Of a stretch of 64,000 bases of DNA, positions 21,747 to 31,095 are shown one piece after another. The first letter of the stretch is position 1; each line of letters opens with the position of its first letter. The notes beneath the pieces were generated by a model. It searched no databases, was not told the origin of the DNA, and was given only the letters and a program-made list of their open reading frames with translations. Origin of the DNA: Erwinia mallotivora. GTDB taxonomy: Bacteria; Pseudomonadota; Gammaproteobacteria; Enterobacterales; Enterobacteriaceae. Location of the stretch: assembly GCF_000590885.1 (NCBI RefSeq), contig NZ_JFHN01000022.1:1-64000 (forward strand). The letters run 5' to 3'. The position numbers and the translations under genes are program-made.

Positions 21747-22856
21747 TTAGTCCACCAACAGACGCAGCATCCGACGCAGCGGCTCCGCAGCACCCCACAA
21801 CAGCTGGTCACCCACGGTGAAAGCGGAGAGATATTCCGGCCCCATATTCAGCTTACGCAGACGACCTACCGGCGTTTTCAACGTGCCGGTCACCGCTGCC
21901 GGTGTCAGCTCACGCATGGTCAGCTCACGATCGTTTGGCACTACGTTAACCCACTCATTGTGCGTAGCCAGCAACTGTTCGATGTCAGCCAGCGGAACGT
22001 CTTTTTTCAGCTTCAGAGTAAAGGCCTGACTGTGGCAACGCAGGGCACCGACGCGCACACACAAACCATCTACCGGGATCAGTGCAGCAGGTTGCAGAAT
22101 TTTGTTGGTTTCTGCCTGCCCTTTCCACTCTTCACGGCTCTGTCCGTTTTCCAGCTGCTTGTCGATCCACGGGATCAGACTGCCTGCCAGCGGAACGCCA
22201 AAGTTATCAACAGGCAGAACGCCTTCACGGCTCATCGAGGTCACTTTGCGTTCAATATCCAGGATGGCGGAGGCCGGATTTTGCAGCTCCTGGGCAACAT
22301 GGTCATGCAGCATACCCATCTGGCTGAGCAGTTCGCGCATATGACGTGCGCCGCCACCGGATGCCGCCTGATAGGTGGCAACCGAAACCCACTCGATCAG
22401 ATCGCTGGCGAACAGCCCGCCCAATGACATCAGCATCAGACTGACGGTACAGTTGCCCCCGGCGAAGGTTTTAATGCCCTTCTCCAGCCCCTGACGAATA
22501 ACCTGATGATTGACCGGATCGAGAATGATCAGCGCATCCTCTTTCATACGCAGCGTGGACGCCGCATCGATCCAGTATCCCTGCCAGCCGGCTGCCCGCA
22601 GTTTTGGATAAATTTCAGTGGTATAGTCACCGCCCTGACAGGTGATGATAATATCCAGTGCCTTCAGGGCATCAAGATTATACGCATCCTGCAACGTACC
22701 CGCAGACTTACCGGCAAATGCCGGAGCAGCCTGGCCGTGTTGAGATGTGGAGAAGAACACCGGGCGGATAACGTCAAAATCACGCTCTTCCACCATACGC
22801 TGCATCAGCACGGAACCCACCATGCCGCGCCAACCGATAAGCCCTACAGTTTTCAT
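21747..22856 (-). CDS. asd: aspartate-semialdehyde dehydrogenase Asd
   Basis: 369 residues from the ATG at 22856 (GGAG ribosome-binding site); the upstream in-frame ATG at 22913 adds a segment absent in homologues. It reduces aspartyl phosphate with NADPH to aspartate semialdehyde, feeding lysine, diaminopimelate, methionine and threonine synthesis. The NADP-binding start is [18 protein letters not shown], and the catalytic cysteine lies in [13 protein letters not shown]. Essential for cell-wall diaminopimelate unless supplied. Single gene with its own hairpin downstream; convergence with neighbours follows E. coli. Confidence 0.97.
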   Translation of the reverse strand: MKTVGLIGWRGMVGSVLMQRMVEERDFDVIRPVFFSTSQHGQAAPAFAGKSAGTLQDAYNLDALKALDIIITCQGGDYTTEIYPKLRAAGWQGYWIDAASTLRMKEDALIILDPVNHQVIRQGLEKGIKTFAGGNCTVSLMLMSLGGLFASDLIEWVSVATYQAASGGGARHMRELLSQMGMLHDHVAQELQNPASAILDIERKVTSMSREGVLPVDNFGVPLAGSLIPWIDKQLENGQSREEWKGQAETNKILQPAALIPVDGLCVRVGALRCHSQAFTLKLKKDVPLADIEQLLATHNEWVNVVPNDRELTMRELTPAAVTGTLKTPVGRLRKLNMGPEYLSAFTVGDQLLWGAAEPLRRMLRLLVD

Positions 22857-23075
22857 GTTGTACCTGCTCCAGATTCCCTTCAGGGCCACGCTGTCTTGCG
22901 ACACTGTTCGCACTCCGTATCAGTATCGGGTACGCTGCGGCAAAGCCAACTGGCGGCGTCGGTGATGTCTGGCCTGTTAAAATGAATGTAATGGAGATCT
23001 GCCATACCTTACAAAATGCTGAAAAAGTGGCAAGTGAATTAAATCGATGAGCGGTAAATTTTTAGCAATGCTGCT

Positions 23076-23200
23076 TATACCCAAAATAATTCGGGTTGCA
23101 GGAAGGTGCCCAGCGAGTAAATCCCCGGCGCTTACTCTGCCAGGTGACTGGCAGTACGCTCATGCAGCCAGCGCACCTGTAATCGGAAGGGCAGATAACG
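23076..23200. repeat. ERIC (intergenic repeat unit) copy 2
   Basis: Begins TATACCCAAAATAATTCGGG and contains the ERIC core halves GAGTAAATCCCCGG and CAGGTGACTGGCAG, then the CAGCCAGCGCACC tail. It lies between asd and yhgN, ending some 35 bases before the yhgN start. The right boundary is approximate. Confidence 0.7.
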
Positions 23201-23234
23201 TGCAACAACTCGGGTTAACAAGAGAAGAATAACG

Positions 23235-23828
23235 ATGACTGAAATGATCTCTGCAACAATATTATTGTTGTTAATTATGGATCCCCTCGGCAATTTGCCG
23301 ATTTTTATGTCAGTTTTAAAGCATCTGGAGCCGAAACGCCGCCGGGTGGTGCTGATCCGCGAAATGTTGATCGCGTTAGTGATTATGCTGCTGTTTCTGT
23401 TCGCCGGTGAAAAAATTCTCGCCTTTCTCAATCTGCGCACGGAGACGGTATCGATTTCCGGCGGGGTGATCCTGTTTCTGATCGCCATCAAAATGATTTT
23501 TCCCTCGCACGAAAGCAGTAGTAGCGGTCTTTCTGCCGGTGAGGAGCCATTTCTGGTGCCTCTGGCCATCCCGCTGGTGGCCGGACCTTCGCTGCTTGCG
23601 ACATTAATGCTGCTGTCGCATCAGTATCCGGACCAGATGTCGCACCTGGTTGGCGCATTGCTGATTGCCTGGGGCACAACGGTGGTGGTGCTGCTGCTGT
23701 CAGGATTGTTCCTGCGTCTGCTGGGCGAAAAGGGGGTGAATGCGCTGGAGCGGCTGATGGGTTTAATCCTGATTATGCTGGCAACACAGATGTTCCTCGA
23801 CGGCGTGCGCGCCTATCTGAAATTCTGA
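23235..23828 (+). CDS. yhgN: MarC-family inner membrane protein YhgN
   Basis: 197 residues, as in E. coli. Six hydrophobic segments and the family marks IMDPLGNLPIFMSVLKHLEP at the N-terminus and PLAIPLVAGPSLLATLMLLS in the middle. MarC/YhgN proteins are polytopic inner-membrane proteins without an established function; a transport role for YhgN is only proposed. The start follows GAAGAATAACG. It is convergent with the gntU operon, with a strong hairpin between them. Confidence 0.93.
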   Translation: MTEMISATILLLLIMDPLGNLPIFMSVLKHLEPKRRRVVLIREMLIALVIMLLFLFAGEKILAFLNLRTETVSISGGVILFLIAIKMIFPSHESSSSGLSAGEEPFLVPLAIPLVAGPSLLATLMLLSHQYPDQMSHLVGALLIAWGTTVVVLLLSGLFLRLLGEKGVNALERLMGLILIMLATQMFLDGVRAYLKF

Positions 23829-23832
23829 CCAG

Positions 23833-23868
23833 GGCTTGTGTGGTTCAGTGAGTTGAACCACACAAGCC
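23833..23868. terminator. hairpin between yhgN and gntU
   Basis: Perfect 15-base stem, arms GGCTTGTGTGGTTCA and TGAACCACACAAGCC, loop GTGAGT, four bases after the yhgN stop. No U-tract follows on the plus strand. Probably a transcript 3'-end or stabilising structure shared by the two convergent units. Confidence 0.6.
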
Positions 23869-23965
23869 GTCAGAGTAAGGCAGCAGATTTAGCCGGTAAA
23901 AACGTGATTTCGCCGTACTGATAATCACGCCATTGCTTTGCCAGTTATGGCCTGAAACCACAGCT

Positions 23966-25306
23966 TCAGGAAAGCAGCTCGAACGCAATCATGCCGATAA
24001 TCGCGCCGGTGGTGCCAAGAATCGTTTCCATCATGGTCCAGGTTTTCAGCGTCTCGCCTTCGGTTGCGCCGGTAAAGCGGCCAAACAACCAGAAACCCGC
24101 GTCGTTGACATGGCTGAAAATAATCGAGCCACCGGCAATACAGAGTGACAGCGCCGCCATCTGCGCGCCTGAGTAGTGCAACGGCTCAATCACCGGCATG
24201 ATCAGACCCACCGCCGTCAGACAGGCTACCGTCGCCGATCCCTGAATGATGCGCACCGCTCCCGCCAGAATAAAGCACGACAGCGCTACCGGCAGGCCGG
24301 CTCCGGTCAGCGCATTGCCCAGCGCCGGACCCACTCCCGAATCCACCAGCACCTGTTTAAACACGCCGCCTGCGCCGATCACCAACAGGATAATCCCCGC
24401 AGGCTGCAACGCACTGCCGCAGATCTTCATTACCCGATCTTTATCCATCCCCTGACGGTATGCCAGGCCATAGATCGCCAGCAGGCAGGCCAGCAGAATG
24501 GCGATAAACGGATGACCAATAAACTCCAGCCACGCATACAGCGTGCTGCCCTCGGGGGTAAAGCGCGCACCGATGGTTTTCAGCCCGACCAGCACCAGCG
24601 GGAACAGGATTAGCGAAAGACTGAAACCAAATGATGGTAATTTGTGCTCGTCAAACTCCGGATGAGAGGTGTCGGCAGGCAGGGTGAATTTAACGTGGCG
24701 GCTGATAAAACTTCCCCACAGCGGGCCGGCAATCAGCATTCCCGGAATAGCGGCACAGGCTCCCAGCAGGATCATCCAGCCGAAATCCACATGCATCTGA
24801 GACGCCAGTAACATGGGTGCAGGGCCTGGCAGCAGGAAGGCGGCAGAGGCAGCCACCCCGGCAAACAGCGGGATCACCAGCTTCACCAGGTTGCCTTTGG
24901 TGCGCCGCGCCACGGCGAAAGCAATGCTGATCAACAGCACCACCGCGACTTCGAAAAACAGCGGCAGCGCACAAATCAGACCGGCAATGCCCATCGCATA
25001 GTGCGCCCGACTTTCACCAAAGGTTTTCAGCATTTTTATCGCTATCTGATCCACCGCGCCGGTTTCATGCAGAATTTTACCGAACATCGCGCCCAGCGCG
25101 ACAACGATAGCCAGAAAGCCCAACGTGCCTCCCATGCCTTTCTGCATGGTATCGGCAATTTTATCCAGCGGCATACCGGAGAACACCCCGGCCCCGACGG
25201 AGACTAACATCAGTGCCACAAAGGCGTGCATACGCGCCTTCATAACCAGAAACAGCAGCAGTAATACGGAACCCGCCGCCGTTAACACCAGTGTTGCAGT
25301 AGCCAT
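23966..25306 (-). CDS. gntU: low-affinity gluconate transporter GntU
   Basis: 446 residues, identical in length to E. coli GntU. GntP-family proton symporter with about twelve membrane segments; GSATVACLTAVGLIMPVIEPL and HVNDAGFWLFGRFTGATEGETLKTWTMMET (read as two short family blocks) are typical. It follows gntK by nine bases, so gntK and gntU form an operon on the minus strand. As the high-affinity gntT is missing between nfuA and malQ, this is the only gluconate permease in the window. Confidence 0.95.
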   Translation of the reverse strand: MATATLVLTAAGSVLLLLFLVMKARMHAFVALMLVSVGAGVFSGMPLDKIADTMQKGMGGTLGFLAIVVALGAMFGKILHETGAVDQIAIKMLKTFGESRAHYAMGIAGLICALPLFFEVAVVLLISIAFAVARRTKGNLVKLVIPLFAGVAASAAFLLPGPAPMLLASQMHVDFGWMILLGACAAIPGMLIAGPLWGSFISRHVKFTLPADTSHPEFDEHKLPSFGFSLSLILFPLVLVGLKTIGARFTPEGSTLYAWLEFIGHPFIAILLACLLAIYGLAYRQGMDKDRVMKICGSALQPAGIILLVIGAGGVFKQVLVDSGVGPALGNALTGAGLPVALSCFILAGAVRIIQGSATVACLTAVGLIMPVIEPLHYSGAQMAALSLCIAGGSIIFSHVNDAGFWLFGRFTGATEGETLKTWTMMETILGTTGAIIGMIAFELLS

Positions 25307-25315
25307 ATACCCAAC

Positions 25316-25849
25316 TTATTTTTTTGTTGTCTTTTCGATAGCAGTAATGGTGGCCGCCACGACCTGATCCAGCGTCTGATTAATATCTACCACCAGCACG
25401 TCGTTTTCGTCGCTGCCCGGTTCTTCCAGCGTATCAAACTGGGTGACCAGCATTTGCGGCTTAAAGAAGTGTCCTTTGCGCGCGCGAAGGCGGGTCTCGA
25501 TGGTGGCAAAATCGCCTTTCATATAGATAAAACGGAGGTTTTCATTGCCTTTGCGCAGGCTGTCCCGGTAGCGCTTTCTCAGCGCAGAACAGACGATCAG
25601 CGAGACTTCGTTGGTGCGCTGCATGGCAAAAGCCGCATCGTTTATCGCCTGAAGCCAGGGCTTACGATCGTCATCGTTCAACGGGTGCCCTTCCGACATT
25701 TTTTCAATATTGGCGCGAGGATGCAGAAAATCGCCATCGATAAATGCCGCTTTAAGCTGGTGTGCCACCGCGCTGGCTACGGCAGATTTACCACTGCCCG
25801 AGACACCCATCAGCACAAACACATGATGAGACGAAGAGGATGCTTTCAT
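25316..25849 (-). CDS. gntK: thermoresistant gluconokinase GntK
   Basis: 177 residues. Cytoplasmic kinase that phosphorylates gluconate to 6-phosphogluconate for the Entner-Doudoroff and pentose-phosphate routes. P-loop GVSGSGKS at 15-22; the SALRKRYRD block and GHFFKPQML are family-specific. First gene of gntK-gntU, with a GntR operator about 50 bases upstream. Confidence 0.96.
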   Translation of the reverse strand: MKASSSSHHVFVLMGVSGSGKSAVASAVAHQLKAAFIDGDFLHPRANIEKMSEGHPLNDDDRKPWLQAINDAAFAMQRTNEVSLIVCSALRKRYRDSLRKGNENLRFIYMKGDFATIETRLRARKGHFFKPQMLVTQFDTLEEPGSDENDVLVVDINQTLDQVVAATITAIEKTTKK

Positions 25850-25899
25850 ATTGTTGCTCCAGTCTGGCGGTCAGCGACCTTGCCTTTCAGTGTTAGCGG

Positions 25900-25917
25900 A
25901 ATGTTATCGGTAACATT
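25900..25917 (-). promoter_or_regulatory. GntR operator upstream of gntK
   Basis: AATGTTATCGGTAACATT is a palindrome (arms AATGTTA/TAACATT, four-base centre) that fits the known GntR box ATGTTA-N4-TAACAT. It lies 51 bases before gntK, so repression of gntK-gntU by the adjacent GntR is expected, relieved by gluconate. Confidence 0.8.
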
Positions 25918-26052
25918 GTCTGGAGGCCTGACCGCTATGGCAACAGCTGGCCGGAAAAAAGCTGCTAAATGTGAGAGGGTTCAAAAAAATGACTGTTTCA
26001 GAACATGAGAGCACGGAGAGTTAAAGCCGCCAAATGGTACGGATACGAAAAA

Positions 26053-27048
26053 TCAGATGCTGCCCCCCTCCGAGATGCTGAAACCCACATCAATTTGCTG
26101 TGAACCACTCTGCTCGCCCCGGATCCTCGCCAGCAACAGCGCCGCAGCCTCACGGCCCATTCTCTCACGCGGGGTCAGTACCGTTGCCAGCCGTGGGGTC
26201 ACCACCTGAGTAATATCATGACCATGAAATCCGGCTATCGCCATCTCTTCAGGTATGCGCAGCCCCTGGCGCTGACATTCAAACATGGCACCGACAGCAA
26301 GGTCATCATTGGTACAAAACAGGCTGTCGGTGTCCGGATAACGACGCTGCGCTGCCAACAGCAGGGTGATGCCAAGGCTGAATGACGAAGCATCTTCCAT
26401 CATCACGCTGCGAGGCTCCAGCCCGGCTTCGCGCATGGCCATTTCATAGCCCTGATATTTCAGCAGGGTGCGCTCATCCAGCCTGGCACCAAGATAAACT
26501 GTCCGACGGTGTCCTTTCTGCACAATGGCGCGGGTCATCTGACGCGCCGCTTCGACATTATCAAAGCCAACGGCCAGATCGAGACAGGGAGAAACGCAGT
26601 CCATCATCTCCAGTACCGGGATCCCGGCGGTCTCAATCATGCGTAAGCTGGCAGGCGTATGGGTGCGCTCAGTGAGGATCAGTCCGTCAATGTTCCATCC
26701 CAGCAACGAGCGCATTTGCAGCTCCTCTTTTTCCGCGCTGTAACCAAAATGGCCCAGCATGGTCTGATAGCCCGCCGCATCGGTGATGCTTTCAATACCG
26801 CGCAGTACGTCAGCAAACACCTGGTTAGTCAGCGACGGTAACAGCACGCCAATCGCACGGCTGGTGGCATTAGAGAGGATATCGGGCGCACGATTAGGGA
26901 TGTAGCCCAGTTCATCCAATGCCGCAGCAATGCGGCTTTGCAGGGCAACAGACACCTGGCCGGGATTGCGCAGATAGCGGCTGACGGTCATCTTGGTGAT
27001 GCCGACACGATCGGCAACGTCCTGTAGCACCGGTCTTTTTTTCTTCAT
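26053..27048 (-). CDS. gntR: gluconate operon repressor GntR
   Basis: 331 residues from the ATG at 27048, matching E. coli; the upstream in-frame start at 27132 adds an unrelated segment. LacI family: helix-turn-helix LQDVADRVGITKMTVSRYLR at the N-terminus, hinge at about 50-60 (ILSNATSRAIGVLLPS), and a periplasmic-binding-protein-like sensor domain that binds gluconate. It represses gntKU through the operator at 25900-25917. Confidence 0.96.
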   Translation of the reverse strand: MKKKRPVLQDVADRVGITKMTVSRYLRNPGQVSVALQSRIAAALDELGYIPNRAPDILSNATSRAIGVLLPSLTNQVFADVLRGIESITDAAGYQTMLGHFGYSAEKEELQMRSLLGWNIDGLILTERTHTPASLRMIETAGIPVLEMMDCVSPCLDLAVGFDNVEAARQMTRAIVQKGHRRTVYLGARLDERTLLKYQGYEMAMREAGLEPRSVMMEDASSFSLGITLLLAAQRRYPDTDSLFCTNDDLAVGAMFECQRQGLRIPEEMAIAGFHGHDITQVVTPRLATVLTPRERMGREAAALLLARIRGEQSGSQQIDVGFSISEGGSI

Positions 27049-27137
27049 TATTTTATGAAAGTCAGGGGGAGATGGCAGGAGTGTAACAAAAATGGTGTGG
27101 AAACGGTGAAGGGTGCAGCAAACTGCACCCAACGACC

Positions 27138-27833
27138 TCAGACAGGGGGCAAATCGAACAACAGAATTTCCGCATCGCTCTCAGCAACGATGGCAAGACC
27201 TGGCTGGTCCCAGACCGCGAAGGCATCGCTACGTGACGCCTGCTCGCCGTTAAGGCTGATGTTTCCCTTTACCACCTGGATCCAGACCCGGCGGCCGGCT
27301 TCAACCTGCACATCCCCTTTCTCGCCCTGCTTCAGCGCCCAGCGCGATAAGGTCATATCCTGAAAGACCTGAAGCGACCCGTCACGGGCATCCGGCGACA
27401 GCACCAGCTGACGTCCCTGCACCTGGTCGAAGCGGCGCTGTGCATAACGTGGTGCCAGACCGGTTTTTTCCGGGATAATCCAGATTTGATACAGATGCAG
27501 CGGCACATCCTTGCTGGCATTGTACTCAGAGTGACGCACGCCGGTTCCCGCGCTCATAATCTGAAATTCACCGGCCGGGATCTGCTCTTTGTTGCCCATG
27601 CTGTCCTGGTGCTCCACCGTACCGGAGAGCACATAAGTGAGGATCTCCATATCTTTGTGCGGATGGGTGCCAAAGCCCTGCCCTGCATCAATCACATCTT
27701 CGTTAATCACCCGCAGCGCTGAAAAGCCCATAAAGTTAGCATCATAATAATCGGCAAAGGAAAAGGTATGCCAACTGTCCAGCCAGCCGTGGTTAGCATG
27801 ACCGCGCTCTTCTGCTTTACGTAAATAAATCAT
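27138..27833 (-). CDS. yhhW: pirin-family quercetin 2,3-dioxygenase YhhW
   Basis: 231 residues from the ATG at 27833, which has GAGGAGG seven bases upstream; a TTG two codons earlier is the alternative. Bicupin pirin. The metal ligands of E. coli YhhW are all present at the same positions: His57 and His59 in GTHPHKDME, His101 and Glu103 in GVRHSEYN. E. coli YhhW shows quercetinase activity in vitro; the natural role is unknown. In E. coli yhhX comes next, then ryhB; here yhhX is missing and ryhB follows directly. Confidence 0.94.
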   Translation of the reverse strand: MIYLRKAEERGHANHGWLDSWHTFSFADYYDANFMGFSALRVINEDVIDAGQGFGTHPHKDMEILTYVLSGTVEHQDSMGNKEQIPAGEFQIMSAGTGVRHSEYNASKDVPLHLYQIWIIPEKTGLAPRYAQRRFDQVQGRQLVLSPDARDGSLQVFQDMTLSRWALKQGEKGDVQVEAGRRVWIQVVKGNISLNGEQASRSDAFAVWDQPGLAIVAESDAEILLFDLPPV

Positions 27834-27975
27834 CTGCAATCCTCCTCAACATGTGTGTCCAGTCTGAACCGCTTGAGATCCGGATGATAGCGGAGAAAAT
27901 TGTCTCCTCTGTTCAAATTATTCGATGAGAAAAGCGAGGAATAATCAATGTGGCAGAGGCCGGTAAACGCAGGGC

Positions 27976-28076
27976 AAAAAAAAAGCCAGCATTTATGCTG
28001 GCTAAATAATACTGGAAGCAATGTGAGCAATGTCGTGCTTTCCTGACAGGCCCGTGAAGTCCTCGCCGGGAAAGCA
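27976..28076 (-). ncRNA. ryhB: small regulatory RNA RyhB
   Basis: The core CACGACATTGCTCACATTGC plus the next bases TTCCAGTATTA are the same as in E. coli RyhB, including its pairing seed. The 3' end is a Hfq-type terminator: stem AGCCAGCA/TGCTGGCT (27984-28003) followed by eight U. A promoter is visible: -35 TTTACA, 18-base spacer, -10 TATTAT, with a Fur box across the spacer; the start near 28076 is estimated from it. RyhB base-pairs with mRNAs of iron-using proteins when iron is scarce. Position upstream of yhhY is as in E. coli. The 5' arm differs: it can fold by a 12-base perfect complement onto the start of the conserved core. Confidence 0.92.
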
Positions 28077-28082
28077 CGACAA

Positions 28083-28097
28083 TAATAATCATTATCA
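28083..28097 (-). promoter_or_regulatory. Fur box in the ryhB promoter
   Basis: On the minus strand TGATAATGATTATTA matches the 7-1-7 Fur consensus TGATAAT-N-ATTATCA with one mismatch. It covers the spacer and the -10 element of the ryhB promoter, so Fe-Fur would block ryhB transcription. Confidence 0.8.
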
Positions 28098-28194
28098 TTC
28101 GCACTTGTAAAGTTTTTCCGGGGAATTTTTTTCTTGAATTAAAACTGAAAACCCCTGATCTTGAAGAGGATTATTAACCATATGGAGAGAGAAG

Positions 28195-28689
28195 ATGAGT
28201 GAGATCGTAATCCGTCACGCTGCCCCGGAAGATGCCAGCGACCTGCATCGCATCCTCAGCCAGCCGGAGACTTATGCCAATACGCTACAGATCCCTCACC
28301 CCTCTCTGTCACTTACTCATTCACGTCTGGCGGAGCTACAACCGGGTAAACAACGGCTGGTGGCCTGTATTGACGAGGTGGTGGTCGGCGATCTGGCCCT
28401 GGAGGTTAACAGCCGCGCCCGTCGTCGCCATACCGCCTCTTTTGGCATCTGCGTGGACAGCAACTATCGTCAGCGCGGCGTGGCCAGTGCCCTGATGCAG
28501 GAGATGGTCAGCCTGTGCGATAACTGGCTTTCCGTCACGCGTATCGAACTGACGGTGTTTGCCGATAATCAACCGGCCATCCGGCTTTATCAGCGTTTTG
28601 GTTTTGAAAGCGAAGGGCTGGCTCGCCGCCATGCGATGCGTGACGGCCAGCTGGTGGATACGCTGTATATGGCAAGACTGAAAGAATAA
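28195..28689 (+). CDS. aaaT: L-amino acid N-acetyltransferase AaaT (YhhY)
   Basis: 164 residues, GNAT family; the acetyl-CoA loop is RQRGVASALMQEMV, and NWLSVTRIELTVFADNQPAI is the conserved following strand. E. coli YhhY/AaaT acetylates some amino acids such as phenylalanine and methionine. ATG follows AGAGAGAAG. Divergent from ryhB and convergent with ggt, as in E. coli. A strong terminator follows. Confidence 0.9.
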   Translation: MSEIVIRHAAPEDASDLHRILSQPETYANTLQIPHPSLSLTHSRLAELQPGKQRLVACIDEVVVGDLALEVNSRARRRHTASFGICVDSNYRQRGVASALMQEMVSLCDNWLSVTRIELTVFADNQPAIRLYQRFGFESEGLARRHAMRDGQLVDTLYMARLKE

Positions 28690-28794
28690 TCAGCTAAAAT
28701 ATTGCCCGTGTTAAAACCGGCAATATTATCACTGCTGACAGACGGGATGATTCGCCAGAATAAACCCAGAATTTTTTGTACAGATGCAACGACA

Positions 28795-28827
28795 ATGCAC
28801 CCTTTTTAACTAAGGGTGCATTTTTTT
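28795..28827 (+). terminator. terminator after aaaT
   Basis: Stem ATGCACCCTT/AAGGGTGCAT (28795-28804, 28812-28821), loop TTTAACT, followed by six T on the plus strand. It lies between the convergent aaaT and ggt genes. Confidence 0.85.
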
Positions 28828-28839
28828 AGCAAAAGAGCA

Positions 28840-30588
28840 TTAATAACCGGCGGTCAGATCGTCAATCGTTCTGGGATCGGATGCGCCGTAAAGGGTACCA
28901 TCCGGACCGATCATAATGCTCTGCGAACTGCCCATCGCAGGCAGCACTTTTACATGCTGACCTTTCGCTTCCAGCAGCTTCAGGGTATCCGGGCTGAACC
29001 CTTTTTCCACCCGCAGCTGATCCGGCAACCACTGATGATGGAAACGCGGCGCGGCGGTAGCTTCCGCAATGTTCATACCATAATCAATGCTGTTCACTAC
29101 CATTTGCAGCACGGTGGTGATAATCCGGCTACCGCCGGGGCTACCCGTCACCAGCCAGGTTTTGCCATCTTTCGCCACAATCGTCGGTGACATGGAAGAG
29201 AGCGGACGTTTGTAAGGCTGTACCGCATTGGCTTCGCCTCCCACCAGACCATAGACGTTTGGCGTGCCCGGCTTGGCGGAGAAGTCATCCATCTCGTTAT
29301 TCATCAGAATACCGCTGTTCCCCGCCACGATGCCGCTGCCAAAGTTGGTGTTCAGCGTGTAGGTGACCGCAACCGCATTACCCTGCTTATCCACCACCGA
29401 GAAATGGGTGGTCTGATTACTTTCGTAAGGCGCAAGCTTGCCTGGCTTGATCTCCGCAGAAGGACGTGCCTTATTGATATCAATCTGCTGTGCCAGAGAT
29501 TTCGCGTAAGCTTTGCTGGTCAGCGCCTGTACCGGCACCTTCACAAAATCGGGATCGCCCAGATATTCGGAACGGTCGGCATAGGCATATTTTTCTGCTT
29601 CCGCTGTCACCTGCATCGCATCGGCGCTACCAAAGCCCATTTTTGCCAGATCGAAGTTCTCAAGAATATTGAGGATCTGCACAATGTGGATCCCGCCGGA
29701 AGACGGAGGCGGCATGGAGTAAACCTCATAGCCACGGTAGCTGCCGCTAACCGGTTTGCGCTCTACGGCTTTGTAGTTAGCCATATCCGCTTTATCAATC
29801 AACCCGCCGTTGGCCGCCATCTCTTTGGCAATCTGCTCAGCAATCGCCCCTTTGTAGAAAGCATCCGGTCCCTGCTTCGCAATCAGCTTCAGGCTGTGCG
29901 CCAGATTACGCTGCACCAGCTTTTCACCGCGCAGGTAAGGCGTACCATCCGGCTTAAAGAAAATGGCTTTGCTGTTGTCATGGCTGAGCAGGACTTCCTT
30001 ACCGTAGACCTTCAGATCGTCGGCCAGCGACTCGTTGACCACAATCCCTTTGTCAGCCAGCCTGATCGCCGGTGCAATCAGCTTACTGAGCGGTAAGGTG
30101 CCATATTCTTTGTTTGCCAGTGCAAAGCCTGCCACCGTGCCGGGTACGCCGGAAGCCAGGTGAGAGGTGAGAGATTTTTTGCTGTCGGCGTTGCCCTGAG
30201 CATCGAGGAACATATCGCGGCTGGCTCGGGTTGGGGCCATTTCGCGGAAATCAATTGAGGTGGTATGGCCTGACGCGGTGCGGATCATCATAAAGCCGCC
30301 ACCGCCAAGGTTTCCGGCCTGCGGATGCGTTACCGCCAGCGCGTAACCGACCGCCACTGCGGCATCCACCGCGTTGCCACCCTGTTTCAGGATCTCCACG
30401 CCGACCTGCGTGGCGGTAGCATCGACCGATGCCACCATGCCGTGCTGCTCCTTCACCGGATGAAAGGTATCGGCACCGACGCCATATGATACCGGTGGTG
30501 CCGTCTGGGCCGCCACTGCGCCCTGCCAGCACAACAATCCGGCCATTACGGGTCCGGCAATCCGCGCTATCTGTCCTGTCATTTTCAC
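28840..30588 (-). CDS. ggt: periplasmic gamma-glutamyltranspeptidase Ggt
   Basis: 582 residues (580 in E. coli). An N-terminal signal peptide of about 27 residues ending AVAAQ exports it. The precursor cuts itself before Thr393 in NQTTHFSVVD; that threonine becomes the N-terminal nucleophile of the small subunit. SPGGSRIITTVLQM and MPPPSSGGIHI are family blocks. It hydrolyses glutathione and other gamma-glutamyl compounds in the periplasm, salvaging cysteine and glycine. In E. coli yhhA follows upstream; here the hopF operon is placed between ggt and yhhA. Confidence 0.97.
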   Translation of the reverse strand: MKMTGQIARIAGPVMAGLLCWQGAVAAQTAPPVSYGVGADTFHPVKEQHGMVASVDATATQVGVEILKQGGNAVDAAVAVGYALAVTHPQAGNLGGGGFMMIRTASGHTTSIDFREMAPTRASRDMFLDAQGNADSKKSLTSHLASGVPGTVAGFALANKEYGTLPLSKLIAPAIRLADKGIVVNESLADDLKVYGKEVLLSHDNSKAIFFKPDGTPYLRGEKLVQRNLAHSLKLIAKQGPDAFYKGAIAEQIAKEMAANGGLIDKADMANYKAVERKPVSGSYRGYEVYSMPPPSSGGIHIVQILNILENFDLAKMGFGSADAMQVTAEAEKYAYADRSEYLGDPDFVKVPVQALTSKAYAKSLAQQIDINKARPSAEIKPGKLAPYESNQTTHFSVVDKQGNAVAVTYTLNTNFGSGIVAGNSGILMNNEMDDFSAKPGTPNVYGLVGGEANAVQPYKRPLSSMSPTIVAKDGKTWLVTGSPGGSRIITTVLQMVVNSIDYGMNIAEATAAPRFHHQWLPDQLRVEKGFSPDTLKLLEAKGQHVKVLPAMGSSQSIMIGPDGTLYGASDPRTIDDLTAGY

Positions 30589-31094
30589 CTCTTGTTATAT
30601 CCTGAATCCCTCTGATTACAGGAAGTCGATCACAGTCAGTAAGCCCCATCGGAAAAATTGTGATATGGGTGTGAAGCCTGTGCGCTCAATATGGAACAGG
30701 ATGAATCGCTTAGGTTTATTTACCATTTGTCAGTGTGTATGAAATGTTAAAAATAGAAAAGCCCCCAGTCAGAACAAATTCAGATAGGTTGACCTGTGGC
30801 GATTATTGTTAATTCTTAGTGTAATTATCTGCCACAACAATTGCAGGCTGGCTGAGCTAACGCGTGGCTGAAAGCGTCAGCGAGAGGAAAACATGTCCTC
30901 TGCCAGTGAAGTTGCGACGCCAGTCAGCTACAGGGCTTCAGTCACGCGGTCATCGCAACGCGGTCACCATGATAAGTTTGTGTGATACAGCATAAATCAG
31001 TCTCCAACGTAGCGAACACACAGCAGGTCGGGATTCAAAATGGTCAGTGAGGCGACTGGTGGGGGAAAGAAAATATCAGCAACAGCCTTAAGCA
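30589..31094. other. non-coding region upstream of ggt
   Basis: About 500 bases without a recognisable gene. It should contain the ggt promoter near its left end. A 30-codon plus-strand frame at 30893-30985 (starting MSSASEVATPVSYRAS) has a fair ribosome-binding site GAGAGG but no recognisable relatives, and I leave it as a low-grade candidate. The region may be a scar of the insertion that brought hopF. Confidence 0.4.
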
Positions 31095-31095
31095 G

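Noticed and set aside
21549-22427. 292-codon plus-strand open frame
   Set aside because: Mostly antisense to asd, no ribosome-binding site, no family features.
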